Counted from the first letter of the stretch, positions 34,362 to 48,601 are shown. The stretch is 64,000 nucleotides of DNA from Phytophthora quininea (GCA_011947345.1 JAAVTG010000554.1:1364001-1428000); one strand, 5' to 3'. Notes: generated by a model not told the origin, from the letters alone. Program-made: numbers and translations.

Positions 34362-37300
34362 CTAGTCGAGCTTCTCTTTAGCCGTTGGGATATGTATGAT
34401 GTTGATCCCCGTGACTTTGATAAGCGTTTCCGGAGAGCGCAGCACACGCACAAGCGTCTCAAAGATCCGGACTTCATCTTTCAAATGCCCCACATAGTTC
34501 TCTTGCCGTGCGATGTAGATCCCCTCCACAAGCTCCAACACGTCCTCGGGATCAGGAAGCTCTGCGTATTGGATTTCCATCAGCTTGCCGCGGAAAAAGC
34601 CCTTGACAGCGCTGCCCACCGTGACGACCACAAAGACGTACACCGCGGTAAGTCCGTACGAGCTAATGCCGAGCGTTGTCAGACCCTGGACAATCCTATC
34701 CGACACGGCAACAACACAGAACGGATAGGAGGCGGAGCAATATTTCGTACTGGATGAGCTCAGTACTGGTTCAATAGTCCACCAGGTGGACCCGTCGGAT
34801 CCATGTTTCGTGACTGCGACCGAGCGCATCTCAGTAGATCGCTGCAACACACCACTACTTGCAGTTAACTGCAACACTGCCGGAAACAGGTTGTCGATTT
34901 GGATCGCAGTTTGTGTTTCGCCGTCCCCATCGTTCACTGTCTGCTTGATCATCGGAATTAACGCGTTACGATGAGCGTCCGTCATCCCCACCGAGTACGT
35001 AGCAGAGATCGTTTCATGGTTTGTTGGACCGGGCCGCTTGAACGTAAATGTGATGGACCAAATGAGTTGCTGCGTCGACTGTAGCTGTGTCACCAGCAGG
35101 TCTGTGCGGGGCGGCGAGAGAGCCCACATGTCGGTTGAGAACACATCGAACTCGACGCATTGCACTGACGCGCTGTCTGTGTTGAGGTTGACCTTGCAGG
35201 ACGGGCTATTGCTGTCGCTGTTGGAGTACAACTCGTTCATCGTAGCTTGCTCGTCAACAATTCCAAAGACGACAGTCGTCAGCGTCACGTCGTTCGCAGT
35301 TGTGCTGGGGTTAATGGAGCTGAACATCGCTAAGGGGCCTACCAGACAAATCAACAGGAAGAGCAACATCACGCCGGCTGAGGTGAGTTTCTTCATCATG
35401 GGCTGCCTCTTCTTGCCTTGCAGGACCTCGGCCTCCTCAACACGCCCACGCATCTCGCCCTTGACGCCGAACAAGTGGGCTGCCGTGTCTTCCAGTAACA
35501 CCCAGTGCTGCCAACTCAATGATGTCGTCGTGCACATGTAATCTAGTAATGCTCGCATCTCGAACAGGAAGGGAGCTTGCATCATTAAACCAAATAGCAT
35601 TTCGCTCATTGCAGTCACCGTTGTCTCCTCGGTGTAGTTGTAGCGGCTTCCGAGGTAAGCTGGGTAACCATACCGGATCTGCAGTGCGCCCAGCCAGAGA
35701 TACACGCACTGGAACAGGTAAAACGCCACGAGCGCAGGACGTTGCTGGAAGTAGATGTTGGTGTTGCTTGGCAGCAAATACCACACAGTGATATGCAGGG
35801 TGAATGCGTACAAATATTGCAGGATCACCTTAGACTTGAGCGACGCGCAAACGTAGGCGACTCGGTCCCAAATAATGAAAATCAGTTCAATCAGCACAAG
35901 CAAAACAAGGTAGCCTGATAGCAGCGATGACGATGACACTCGACTGTTGGCATCTGCCACTGAAGTGCTGCTTGAATCTGCTTCCCAAGCTCTTCATAAA
36001 AGATAACAGCATAGATCGACGAGAACAGCAGCACTGAGAGAGAAGCGGTGTAGAAATCCCGTCCAGGTTTCTCCCCGTAACGGCGATCTGAATGTCCTTG
36101 TCCCATTGCGCAGGGGTTTGCAAATAACCGTTTGAAAGTACGCGTGGACTTTCGGTGCTTTCTTCTCAAGCCAAGACTCTTTAGCACGAGTATGGAATCC
36201 GACCTCGGATTCATCAGCCGCTATGTCCACTTGCTTCGAGATGACATTATCGCCGTTAGCCTTCGGCGAACGCGGCGATAGGTTATTGGACGAGTCGTCA
36301 TAGTCGAGTGTTCGCCTTGCTGATGGAGAATGAGCCACATTGTCGTTGGAATTTGCAGCTGAAGCCAACGCTGCTTCGGCCGCTTTCTTTTCTTCTTCTG
36401 CTTTCTCCTGGGCATGCAACTCTTCCAGCACTTGTGCTGCGACCTCGTTGCCTAATTCTGCGTTGTCCATGCTGACACTACTTGAGGTGGTGGTCATCCT
36501 TCCCGGTACAAGCGCATGCTTACTACCGCGCTGGGAGTTTACCAACAACTCAGTACGAACAAATGACCTAGAACTCCTCGATTGAGCCTCCGTTTCGATC
36601 ACCTTGCCACTTGCCGGCGTTTCAAAGAGGAACGGGTCGTCAATAGAGTCGTGCGATGAAAACGAGTTTCGCAATCCACGCATGATCTCCGACTTGTACC
36701 GCGACGAACCGGGTTCGTCTACATTGTCTTCATTGTGTCCCTCTGCCCAAAATCCTTGAAGCTGGAGCTCTCGCTGATGCCAAAGCAAGAAAAGTATCAC
36801 GTAAAAATCCCACTGGAGGCCACCGTATACGGACGTGACATCATTCAGAGCGATACCATCGAACTTGTATAGCCCAAATAGCACCATTGGCTGGATGGAT
36901 TTTGCGTTCGTTGACGCAGCACCCGCTGTCGTACAATACGGCTCAAAGCTGGGGTAGAAATAGCCAACGGCAGTCATTCCCGTGCAAAATAGTGATAACT
37001 GGAACAGGTATCGCAGCGCAATGACGCAAAAGGTCTGCACAAGTAACAAACGCAACAGCAATGTGAGTTATCTTACTTATCAAATCAACTTTGAGCGCAA
37101 CAGTACGTACATATGCCAACAAAAGATTCCAGGCAGCAGGATCTGGTCGAGGGTTCTCAACAAGTAAAAATCCAAACGCAGCCAACACGAGAACCATGTT
37201 CAGAAGATCGCCCTGTAGGAAAAGTAATCAAACGGTTAGTTCACGTTATACACCCCACGAATCATGAAGAGGCTTACCTGAACAGTAAAGCAAATGATCA

Positions 37301-40300
37301 TAGCTAGACAACAAATGCTAGAGCTTTTGCTACGCACGCAGTTTAAAATGACCTGGACAATTTCAGCAACTGATGGCTCATTCATGTCATCTTCCTCGTA
37401 ACGCGCTGTTTCTAGTTTGAATCCTGCGTTCTGGAAACCGTACAAGAACCGGTACAGCGGTGCTCGCCATGAAAAACTCTTTTGTCGTCAAACTCCTCGT
37501 CTTCAGGGTCGCCAAGAGTGCTTTCATCTCCGGTCACACTACTCCATTCACTTTTGTTCTCATCGTAGTTAGGGTCATCGTCGCCAGTATTGCGAGATGG
37601 AGGTGTCACATCAAGAGGGTTTGGCAAGCCACGCTCAATCAAGCAACTAACGATACTTTCATCCAGCGTTTCTCGCGGTACTGAGAACGCCAGTGCCGAA
37701 AGGAATTTGTTAAATTCCTTCGACAATTCCGACTGAAACACGTACTTCATATCACCGCGGCTACCTGGGTGGCGCACGATGACTTCGAAGCAGTAAAGCA
37801 GTGGTGACATGTCGTCAAACTGAACTTTCGAGTCGCTCAGCTTGAACGTGATCACATCGCGCCATTTAAATGAAGTTTTAAGTCTCTTTCGATGCTTTCG
37901 ACTGCGATGTTTCAGCGCCTTTTCTTCGTCTTGATAAAACACGAGATGGCTAGAATCCATCACCACATAGCGGTGCAGGAACTTGGATTTCATCCATGAG
38001 ACTATAAAGCCGAAGCGAGGCGCTGGTAAACGCTCACGGCGATATTTCATCCATCCAGCTATTGTCGATCCATCTAGATTGAGAGGATATGTCGAGATCG
38101 GCTCGCTCGCGGCGCTGAATGGGCCTTCTCCCATGCGAGACACAGCACAAACCTTGAACTGATAGCTCGTTCCAGGGCGAAGGCCTTCAATTTTGGCCTC
38201 GCAACGATCACCCGTGATCTCCACGATGTCTGCGAAATCGCCGAGTAACGTTAATGACGGGAATTGCTGCCGCGAAATGCGATAGTAACGAATCTTGTGT
38301 TGGCTTCCACTAGGCTTCTCCCAGGAGATCGTTGCAGAGTTCTGAGTGCGTTCGACAGGGACAGGTCTTGACGGTGCCATTGGGGGCAAATTGTGATGCA
38401 ATCCCATTGCAATATCCATCAACTCTTCCACTTTGTGTACTAACTTCGAGACGATGATTTTAAGCCGCTGGATTGCCGCATTCTTTTCTTTCTTCATCGA
38501 ATACCACTGCTCTGTGCGTCGGCGATAGTAATCGCGAACGATTTCCTCGCGACGCAGCGATCCGCGGTTGTGCTCACCGATCAAAATGGCAAACACGGTT
38601 TGGTATGCTGGAGCAATGACTATCTCGCATTGCACGGATATCAGCACGAACAGAGCAATTAATCCGTACGGAATCTTGTTTGCTTCAACGCCAAGCATAT
38701 TCGCGACGGACATGCAGCTGGAGTCGTCACCTGATTTTGTTCCAACAAGGCAATTACTCAACGCATCGTAGACATATGGCGCATTGACCAGAGTGATCAC
38801 AAACAAGTGACCCCAATTCCATTTGCGCAAGTATTCTAACCACGGGTTAGCTGGGGACCGTGCTTCATCCAGTCGGTATAACATCATAAGAGCTCCCAGC
38901 AAATACGCAATGGAAACCACGCCGCCTTGCTTCGCACCAAAAACGAAAACCAGAAGTAAAAGGAGAGGGAGCCAATTCGATAGGAAAGCAAACTCCATGT
39001 AATACCATAGGTGCTTCCGCATGAGCAAAACATACATGCCTTCGGTCGACAGACCTCGGAACGACGCTTTTTCCTTGTTCGCCACGCTATCGTCAATAAA
39101 CTCACTTGTATCCTCTTCGTGCGCTGACGAAGACCCATCCACAACTGTGATTACCTCGTCATCTTCAGTAGCCTTGTCCAAAAGAGGAAGAAGATAGACA
39201 CTCAAAAGGGCCACAAAATCAACCATTAACGCCCATCTGTTCTGGTTGCTCAGTACAAGCCACTTCTCGTACGTGTTCGAAATTGCTCGCCATGGATAGG
39301 TATCTTCCATTTTAATATCCAGGAAAGGCGGCAGCCACAAAATCACCGAGTATTCCAGCACAATTATCAACGATAGGAGCCATGCTAAAGCCCACCACCG
39401 TCTGCACACAGTGGTGGGGGATGCATACATCATCGCATACACGATGATCATGTACGCGATCGCGATAAAATCTTGGTGCACAAAGCATGAGATCGTCAAC
39501 AGTAACATCACGACATTTACAGAAGCTTTGCTAGCATATGTGGTGCCAAAGACACGTAAGCACGTGAAGAAATCTACTTCATGCGATGCGATTGCCGCGG
39601 CTGCCAAGTGATCGGTATGATTGCCTTCAGCTTCAATCCGCTGGATTGCTTTCGAGCGCATTGGTGGTAGGTCATCTTCGTCGTAAGTAAAGGCTCGAGC
39701 ACGATCTTTAAGGTCATCGTCGTCATCGTCGACTTCGCACGAAGAAGTCGGGTGGTAACCATCCGGGTTGCTTGCGACGAACAATGCGTATTGTTCTTCG
39801 AATCTTGCAGTCAGTTCCTCAAGCTCAGCCTCACGACGAGCTGCTGATGACGAATCGAAGTACTGCGCCATTCGCTGGAGGGCACACATCAAAATGATCA
39901 AAAACTCGCCCGATAACAAATTCCACAGAGCAGGCTTCCCCACGGTAGACTTGTACCGTTCATCCAAGCGAATCATGCCAACCCAGTCACTGTCATCTCC
40001 AGCTTGGAATAAGACATTGCCAGTTTCCGAACTCGTATTGAAGGTGCTAAGCTGGATTAAATACTTCAGAGCCATGGCCAACGACGAAATCCAAAACAGC
40101 GGGAACCACAATTGCTTCCACGACTCGCTCATCGCACGCCCCGCAATCAGTATAAGGATGTACAGCCAGCCCACGAAGCTGATTTCGTCCAGGGCAACCC
40201 ACATCGTAACAATGACCAAAGCGGTCGCACTGAATGAAATCAATAGGTGCTGAACAGTTTCCATACCAAAGCGAAACCAATCCACTGCTTTACTTCGTCC

Positions 40301-43112
40301 AGCAATAAAAAAATCGTACGGCGTCACCTCTTTCATCATCGACGATAGCTGCCAAAAGCATAATCCCATCATCACCGCTGTAGGTAGTAAATACACGAAC
40401 ACGTCAGAGATGCCATCGGTTGAGGCATGGTACTCGAGGCCAAAATCTTGAGCTGAGATGAATGAGGACGTGAAAAAGTGGCTCTCCAAGTATTTCGAAA
40501 CCTCCTCAAACTGGTAGATGTACCGCGCCACAAGAATCACGACTTCAATGAGAAGTGCTAAAGACCACAATAACTTGAGACGCAATGACGTCCTCGGTGC
40601 AGATTGAAACCCTCCTAAATGATGTCCAAGAATGATCAAGAATAGACCCAATTGCACGCTTCCCACCATGTTCGTACTTAAGCTCGTTGGCCCACTTTCG
40701 AACTGAAGAGCCACGACTATAAAAGCGATATAGCAAATCAGAACACCGCAAATGCGGAACCAGTTGTCGATTTCAACTGCCAGTCGAGATATGAAGAATG
40801 TGGGATTTTGTCGGACATGCTCTCTGGTTTTTAGCCGCTCCTCAATCGCTTCGTTATTAGCCACGTAAATCACAAGCTGGAAAACAAGTTGGATAATGAT
40901 CAAGAGTTGGGCGCTGAATAAAGTCGGCCACAATGATCCCCAGGTGTGCAGCCCTGGGTGGTAACACTGAAGTCCAATAAGATCCATTTCGTCACTTTGT
41001 GTGCAATCAACATTCCGGAGAAACACTGCAAAGCATGCTCCAAGGGCATACAACAACAATACGCGCCAAAATCGTCTTCGTTTCTCAAAGTAAAGCATTA
41101 GCAAGGCAGCCAACACCAAGTACCCAATCTGAAGAAAGGATACGTGTGTGCTCAGAGCAACGATTAGAATGGTTGCCAAAACCAATGCATCCAAATGCGT
41201 AAACATAACGCGTTTGGCATCCGTTAACCAAAGGCGTGCGACGGATTGCCATCCGAGTTGCAATTCGTTGCGCATTTTTGCCAGCTTTACGAAATTCGTA
41301 AAACTTTTTCTGTTACCATCATGCAAACCATCGCCCCCGTTGCCAGCATTCTCTGTGTTACGCCGTCTTCGGGACTCGCGAAGAACATCTTGATAACGCC
41401 ACTGAATCCGGATGGAAAGGAATATCAACACAAGGCACAACGTATGCACACCCAAATCTAGAAACGGATAGTCAAATACCCGCAAGCCGTACGTTGTGTA
41501 GTCCTCCTTCAAGAAAGCAATAGTAAGGTTGCTGGCATACTCAGCCAACGCCAATCCTGTGCCATACATAATCAGCAGCCTCATGAAAAACGACGTGGAC
41601 GCTAAGCCAAACATGGCAATTGTGACGAACGCCAGCCCCAAGAACGGCGCAGACAAGTACGACGGGTACGATACACACCACACAATTGCCGCTGCACTGC
41701 CCAGCAAAAGACCACCATCACGAGCAAATGCTCGGACGACAATAGACTGTTTCGCAAGCAATTCCCTCAGATCAGCAGACTGTGTTCTGTCGCGGTTGTT
41801 AAGCGGGTCGAGTAGCGACCTTGCTACTTCCGCATTGACAGATCCGAGATCAACAGTTCTGTCTGCCGCGACCGATGGTCCGGAGACAAGGCTTCCTCTC
41901 GGTACTCCAGCTGTCTGTTTTGCTTCTGTGTGCAGATTGTGTAACTTGGCACAACTCACGAACAGCAGGAACAGGAACGACGCGAAGAAATAATACTGCC
42001 AATTCACATCGCCCCCGCGGAAATTCACAAACCGGCGTAGTGGCCGATGGTTTGCGCAGTATCACCGCTTGTCACTTGATCCAAGTGGAAAGCGTACCTG
42101 CAACATATAATAAATGCGTTAGTTTTCTCGAAATACAGTCGCAAGTTAAAGCCACGCACCACGCAACAATGATGATCACACTCAGTCCAAGCAGCAAATT
42201 CGTCGCTGCTGGTCCTAGAAAATACCTGGGCGACTCGCCGCCATGTTTCCGCGAGATCAAATCCTGCACCGTCACCTTATGAACGAAGACCGTGTAGGCA
42301 ATCAACCGCGCTAGCAACAGCAGATATAGCACCCCAGATGCAAATGCTGGTACAGCCACGGATGTGAGGAACAGCAATACTGCTGTGAGAAGCTCCACTG
42401 CTCGCAACATGGCCTTCCTGCGATCCCTCTTGGGCTCTCCCTGGTTGATCAGATGCTCGCCCATCTCAAACAGATCGAAATGCCGTCTCGCCCGCTCTTC
42501 TTCTTGCTGCTCTCTAGATCTGGAGTTGAGTTTCCGCAGCACGTACCAGTAGTGGAAGCCGCTGCAGAATAGCACCATGGCGTCCACTCCGAACATCAAT
42601 AAATACTCCTTGGAGGTATGCATGGGCATGAAGCCCAGCAGCGCGGCCGCGTCTTGGTCCGCTAGGTCCTCTCTGTTGTTATACGCCCCCAGCGCGACGG
42701 CGTGGCTGACGCAGGCCAGCAAAGCCACTGCGAGCGTCAGCAGCGTAAGCGTCTTGGACTGGAAGGACTGCACAACGCCATATAGAAACACAAATAAATA
42801 GAAGAGCGACACGAGGTTGGCGCGCACGCCCACGGCCACCAGGAGACACAGCGCCAGCAGCACTTCGGCGGTGGTGCGCAGCAGAGCCAGCGCCCGTAGC
42901 GTGTGCGCCCTGCGTGTCGCGGCCGGAGGTCTGGCCGGGCTCCTTCTTGCGGGGTCGATTGTGAACGACGTGAACGGCGTGGCCACCTGTCCGTAGATGG
43001 CCGAGTCGGCGCGCGTGGGCGTGAGCACGATGCGGCCGTCGGGGCCCACGAGTGAGGCCGAGGGCTCTCCCTGGGACGCGCGGGAGCTGTGCCGCCGCAT
43101 CGAGGCGTGCAA
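34362..43112 (-). CDS. PIEZO mechanosensitive channel with inserted FN3 and PH domains
   Basis: Four exons on the minus strand: 43112-42160, 42097-37278, 37212-37111, 37034-34362, about 2850 residues. PIEZO forms trimeric cation channels opened by membrane tension. Tens of membrane spans fill the protein. The C-terminal pore region has the family motif PFLFEMRALLDYM (PFxxE; the usual Trp six residues on reads Tyr), an extracellular cap (about 34800-35330), the last span GLTAVYVFVVVTVG, and ELPDPEDVLELVEGIYIARQ then RSPETLIKV at the end. In a long cytosolic loop lie an FN3 domain (nt about 38380-38090, ATISWEKPSG, LRPGTSYQFKVCAVS) and a PH domain (nt about 38070-37690, GWMKYRRER, HRYVVMDSSHLVFYQ). 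Breaks: about 42033-42040, 37451-37458, 36120 and 35980; all are one-base. Confidence 0.93.
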
Positions 43113-43653
43113 TTATATAAAGGAAAGTCGGAACGACAAGCGTTTTGGGCCAATGAAACGGACTTTTCGAAACGCAGCTGGAATCGTGGCTAGATGCGGC
43201 CTGTCCACGCGGCCTTGTGGGTGCTGGGTGGCTTCCAGAGGGGACAGCGAGCGCTTTAGCGAGACTGTGGAGTGCCCTAAGCCATCAAGCTGCGGACGCG
43301 AGCGTCGTCTTGTGCTGTATGCCTGTAGCAAGCAAGCGCCGACTACCGAACTGGGGAGAGCTACCGCATGTCGGTTGTCGAGAAATCTTGGGGTCTGATA
43401 AGTTGTGTCTGGAGGCACGATGTGGAGTTAGTTACTCGCGCCGGATCTGCGGTCCGAGCTGTGTGGGGTCAATTGTTACGTGAGCCGACATTACGGACAC
43501 CTCATCACGACTAGTGTTGAACATGTGGACATCCTATTAAATGGGAAGATGAACGCCGCGGTCAACGATGTTTAACGCCGCCGCCGCTACATTCCTCACT
43601 ATCCAATTTTCCTCGGTCTCAGCAGCTTCAAGTTGCTTTCGTCGACATCGACG
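43113..43653. other. Divergent intergenic region PIEZO / ABC copy C
   Basis: 541 bp between two divergent starts. A CCAAT (43150-43154) and TTATATAA-like stretch near 43113-43120 lie on the PIEZO side; the core promoter of copy C is at 43596-43609. Confidence 0.5.
43596..43609 (+). promoter_or_regulatory. Oomycete core promoter of ABC copy C
   Basis: TCACTATCCAATTT matches YCAYTYYNCAWTTT at 13 of 14 positions, about 45-58 bases before the ATG at 43654. Confidence 0.68.
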
Positions 43654-46600
43654 ATGATTTCGTCGTGCAATACCACCAATATCCTGCCGACCAGCGAACC
43701 GGGGTCCAAAATTCAGCCTACCCTTGAGTCGGGGAAGGCTCTCATGGCCCACGGTGAAGCTGCGTTCCACGACTTCGTCGCCCAGCAGTTGGAACCCGCA
43801 ATCGGACACGAACTTCCCCAGATGGAGGTGCGGTGCAAGAACCTCTCCGTCGTCGCCGAGGTGCCCGTCGTGCAGCAGTCATCCAGCACGGCCACCTCTG
43901 AATTACCGAGCGTCTACAACACCGTCAAGCACGTGGTGCGCAAGCTCGCGGCCAGTCGACACGTCACCCAGCGCCACATTCTCAACCGAGTGGATGCCGT
44001 GTTCAAGCCGGGTACCATCACGCTGGTGCTGGGCCAACCCGGCTCCGGCAAGTCGTCGCTGATGAAGGTGCTGAGCGGACAGTTTCCCTGACGAACGACA
44101 TTGCCGTCGAAGGAGACATCTCGTACAACGGTCGACCGTGGAAGGAGCTGCTGTCCAAGCTGCCGCAACTGGCGGCGTACGTGCCTCAATCCGACAAGCA
44201 TTTCCCGTCCTTGTCGGTGCAGGAGACGCTGGAATTCGCGCACGCGTGCTGTCCCGAGGAGGTGGCGTCGCGACGCGGAAAGGAAGTGCTGTCGCATGGC
44301 ACACCGGAACAAAATGAGGCGGCGCTGAAGACGGCCGAGGCGCTCTACAAGCACTACCCGGACGTGGTCGTGGAACAGCTCGGCCTGCAGTCGTGCCGCG
44401 ACACGGTGATCGGCAATGCCATGAAGCGAGGCGTGTCTGGAGGCGAGCGCAGACGCGTGACGACGGGCGAGATGGAGTTCGGCATGAAGTACGCGACGTT
44501 CATGGACGAGGTGAGCACTGGTCTGGACAGCGCCGCCACGTTCGACATCGTGTGCACGCAGCGCGACATCGCCAAGAAACTGCGCAAGACGGTGGTGATG
44601 GCCTTGTTGCAGCCTGGTCCGGAGGTGTTTGAGCTGTTCGACAACGTGTTGCTGCTGAACGACGGAGAGGTGATGTACCATGGACCCCGCGAGCAGGCTG
44701 TGCCGTATTTCGAGAGTCTGGGCTTCGTCTGTCCTCCGGACCGCGACGTCGCCGACTATCTGTTGGATTTGGGCACGGACCAGCAGTACCAATACGAGGT
44801 GTCCAAGTCGGGTAGTGATCGCGTTGTTCCCGTTCGTCCTTCTCCCCGGCTGGCGAGTGAGTTTGCGGAGTTGTTCCGCGAGTCGTCGATTCATGAGGAA
44901 GTATCTCGAGCTTTGGATGATCCGTGGAGTGCCGCTCGTTTGCGTGACGCGAAGGATCATATTATGAAGATGCCTGCATTTCGCCAGTCGTTTTGGGCGA
45001 GTACGTGGACGGTGATGAGTCGACAGATGACAATATCCCTCCGCAACACGGCTTTTATTCGGGTCCGAGCAGTAATTGTCTTTGTCGTTGGTCTCATTTA
45101 CGGGAGCACATTTTTAATCTGGACCCAACCAACGCGCAGGTGTCACTGGGAGCTCTCTATCAAACGACGATGTTCTTGGCTTTAGGACAAGACACTCAGA
45201 CACCAGCATTTGTTGCTGCCCGCGAGATTTTCTACAAGCATCGACGCGCAAACTTTTATCGGGCGTCGTCATTTTCGATTGCGTGTCTTATAGCCGTGCT
45301 TCCAACGGCTACAGTTGAAGCTATCGTCTTTGGCTCGACCGTTTATTGGATATGTGGGTTTGTCGCTGAGGCGACGTGCTTTTGCTCTTCTTGCTCTGCA
45401 TGATCCTGAGCAACCTCGCGATGTGCGGGTGGTTCTTCACGTTGACAGCGGTGGCGCCTAACTTCAATGTCGCCAAGCCATTGTCTACCTTCTCCATCAC
45501 GTTTCTTGTGGTGTTTGCTGGTTTTGTGGTGCCGATGAAACATATTCCAGACATTTTCGTGTGGCTGTACTGGATCAATCCTCTGTCGTGGTGTTTGCGG
45601 ACGGTGGCGGTGAGCCAATACCGCTCGCCCACTTTTGACGTCTGTGTCTTCAACGCCGAGAACTACTGCAAGCGATACAACATGACATTCAGCGAGTATT
45701 CACTATCACTGTACGACATTCCATCGGACAAGGCTTGGGTCTGGGGCGGAGTGGTATACCTGGTATTCTCCATCGCCTTCTTCGTGATACTCGGCAGCCT
45801 CGTCCTTGAATACAAGCGTTATGATATTCCTGATGTGATAGCCAGTATTGAAGCGTTCACAGAGAATGACGTCAACGACGCCAAAAAACGAGCGATCACT
45901 ATTACCATCGAGACGGAACAGCAAGCTACGTCATGGTCGCTACCCCACGAGGTGCGTCTAGCGGACACAGTCGAGAAGAATCCCCAAACGATATGGTCGT
46001 CGTCGATTTGCATGAAGAGCAGCCTCAATTCGTCCCAGTCGCAGTGGCGTTCAAAGACCTCTGGTACTCGGTGCCGCTGCCTCACCACAGACACGAGTCC
46101 ATCGACCTGCTCAAAGGGATCAGCGGGTATGCTCTTCCAGGTACGATGACGGCGCTCATGGGATCATCGGGTGCCGGCAAGACGACCCTCATGGACGTGA
46201 TCGCCGGGCGAAAAACGGGAGGCACCATCCGCGGCGAGATCCTGTTGAACGGCTACCCTGCGACGGAGCTGGCCATTCGTCGGTGCACGGGCTACTGCGA
46301 GCAGCAGGATATCCACTCGGAAGGAGCGACGTTCCGCGAGGCGCTCACGTTCAGCGCGTTCCTCCGTCAGGACAGCAGCGTGTCGAAAGCAGCGAAGCTG
46401 GCGTCAGTGGAGGAGTGCTTGACGTTGTTGGACATGCACTCGATCGCCGACAAGATCATCCGAGGCAGCTCTCAGGAGCAGATGAAGCGGCTGACGATCG
46501 GGGTGGAGTTGGCGGCTCAGCCCAGCGTCTTGTTCCTGGACGAGCCGACGAGTGGGTTGGACGCGCACTCGGCCAAGGTGATCATGGACGGCGTGCGCGA

Positions 46601-47933
46601 GGTGGCCGACAGCGGTCGCACCATCGTGTGCACGATCCACCAGCCGTCGTCGGATGTCTTCTTCCTGTTTGACAGTTTGTTGCTGCTGAAGCGTGGAGGA
46701 GAGATGGTCTTCTTCGGCGAACTGGACAATGTCCAGCCGGATGGTCGCGAGTGTGGCCACTTGGTCGACTACTTCGAGGCGATTCCGGACGTGCCTCAGT
46801 TACCTGAGGGCCAGAACCCTGCGACGTGGATGTTGGAGTGTATCGGTGCTGGGGTGGCAGGCGCTGGCGAGAAGCCTGTGGAGGACGTTGGTGCGAGTGT
46901 GGACTTTGTGCAGTATTTCCGTGAGAGTGCGGAGTATCGATGCCTTGAGCATGGTTTGGCTCAGCCTGGCGTGTCAACGCCTGCACCAGACCGTTTGCCG
47001 GAGTTGGTGTTCACGAGAAAACGAGCTGCGAGCTCTGTGACGCAAGTCCGCTTTCTGGTTGTCCGGTTCATGATCATCTACTGGCGAACTCCATCGTACA
47101 ACGTCACGCGTTTTATGATTGCTTTCGGCCTGGCTGTGGTGTTTGGTCTCCTTTTGGTCGAGCACGATTACACGTCCTACCAAGGCCTCAATGCTGCTGT
47201 TGGCTTGGTATTCATGACGGCTCAGTACGAAGGCTACATCAGTTATGTCGGTGCTCTGCCATTTACAATCCAGGAACGAGCCTCTTTTTATCGTGAACGA
47301 CACGTTGAGACGTACAATGCGTTTTGGTACTTCGTGGGCTCGACCCTCGTAGAAATTCCCTACGTGTTCTTCAGTTGCCTCATCTTTACGATCCCGTTTT
47401 ATCTGATTATGGGCTTCACATCGTTCACCACGGGCGTGCTTTACTGGATCAACATGTCGCTCTTCGTGCTGATGCAGACGTATCTGGGCCAAATGCTGGT
47501 TTACGTGCTGCCAACAGTGGAGGTGGCGGCTATCGTTGGAGTTCTCATCAACGCTGTCTTTCTGCTGTTCTCCGGGTTTAACCCTCCAGCAGGATCAATC
47601 CCGGAAGGCTACAAGTGGCTGTGCCACATCACTCCACAACGGTATTCGCTATCCATTCTGGTCGCGCTCCTGTTCGGAAATTGTCCTGAAGAGCCAACAT
47701 TCGATGAAATTACGCAGGCATTTATTCATGTGGGCTCACAGCTTGGCTGCCAACCGCTGGGGAATGTGCCGTTGTCGATCGGGCACACGACGGTGAAGGG
47801 CTACGTCGAGCAAGTCTTCAGCATGAAGCACGCTGAAATTTGGAGCAATTTTGGCTTCGTCTTCATCTTCTTAATCGTATTCCGCGCGCTTTCATTGCTG
47901 GCGTTGCGGTTCATCAACCACCAGAAGCGGTAA
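43654..47933 (+). CDS. PDR-type ABCG transporter, copy C
   Basis: Full-size PDR pump (about 1427 residues) with start MISSCNTTNILPTSEPG; its first 28 residues are unlike copies D and E. NBD1 ([27 protein letters not shown]), TMD1 ([19 protein letters not shown]), NBD2 ([21 protein letters not shown]) and TMD2 ([15 protein letters not shown]) are all present. Four one-base breaks: CCC at 44086-44088 (copy B has CCCC), T5 at 45111-45115, TTTT at 45380-45383 and the A6 run at 45883-45888, where 7 A's keep NBD2 in frame. Copy D at 48602 is almost identical over the whole gene. The shared breaks with D suggest either inheritance or systematic assembly error. Confidence 0.93.
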
Positions 47934-48601
47934 GTCGGAAATGGAGCAACGCTCGTAGCTCTTTCAGCAGAATACGATAAATGCAACGGCTCCTTCCGAT
48001 CATTATGATGAGAGGGTTTTCACTGCAGCTTGCCTTTCCCAGTGCTTCACACAAACCACGCCAGTTGTTGTATTTTCGCGCCGTAGCAATCAATTAACAT
48101 CCCAAATCGTAATCGCGTTTTTAGCAGTCACGACCCCAATGCATTCAACGGCAACCAGCCAGCAGGTGCATCCTCGTCCTTGATGGGACGTCCTGGCTGT
48201 TCATCCTCGCTCTTGTTGAGGTGCACAGACGGCCACGCCCTGTTTTTAACATGGGGCATTTCACCACCCGGGCCTCCGAAAGCCTAAGCAGCACCACCAT
48301 CGACTTCTAACAGCTCTTACCAGAACACAACAAACAAGACCCTGCCCTCCTGCAGCATGCTCTCCAACCTCATGAACGAACGCCCAACTAGCAAAACCAG
48401 GATGTTCGCCTTCGCAATAGTCGAGTAGGTAGCCCCGTCACAGCTCCAAATGTGACATGAGCGTGCAATCTCGTTTGCGCGGGGTCCTTGATCACCCCGT
48501 GCCGTCGATAGGCTCATTGTCCAATTCGCTTCAAGCCTTGTACAGTGTCCGAGCCCCTAGGAAGGCTCTTCCATGGTCAAGAGGACTTTCACGCCTGGAC
48601 T
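47934..48601 (+). other. Spacer between ABC copies C and D
   Basis: 668 bp, almost identical to 52861-53529. It contains the core promoter at 48512-48527 and no gene I can support. Confidence 0.6.
48512..48527 (+). promoter_or_regulatory. Oomycete core promoter of ABC copy D
   Basis: GCTCATTGTCCAATTC fits GCTCATTYYNCAWTTT at 14 of 16 positions, about 75-90 bases before the ATG at 48602. Confidence 0.7.

Noticed and set aside
43914..44960. Long open frame (348 codons) antisense to NBD1, repeated at 32558-33616, 48844-49890 and 53783-55048
   Set aside because: It is the complement of conserved, GC-rich NBD1 coding sequence, recurs only because the sense gene recurs, and has no recognisable family or promoter.
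47934..48601. The duplicated spacers as long terminal repeats of a retroelement
   Set aside because: They are part of the tandem gene unit, have no TG...CA ends, and no polymerase or integrase lies between them.
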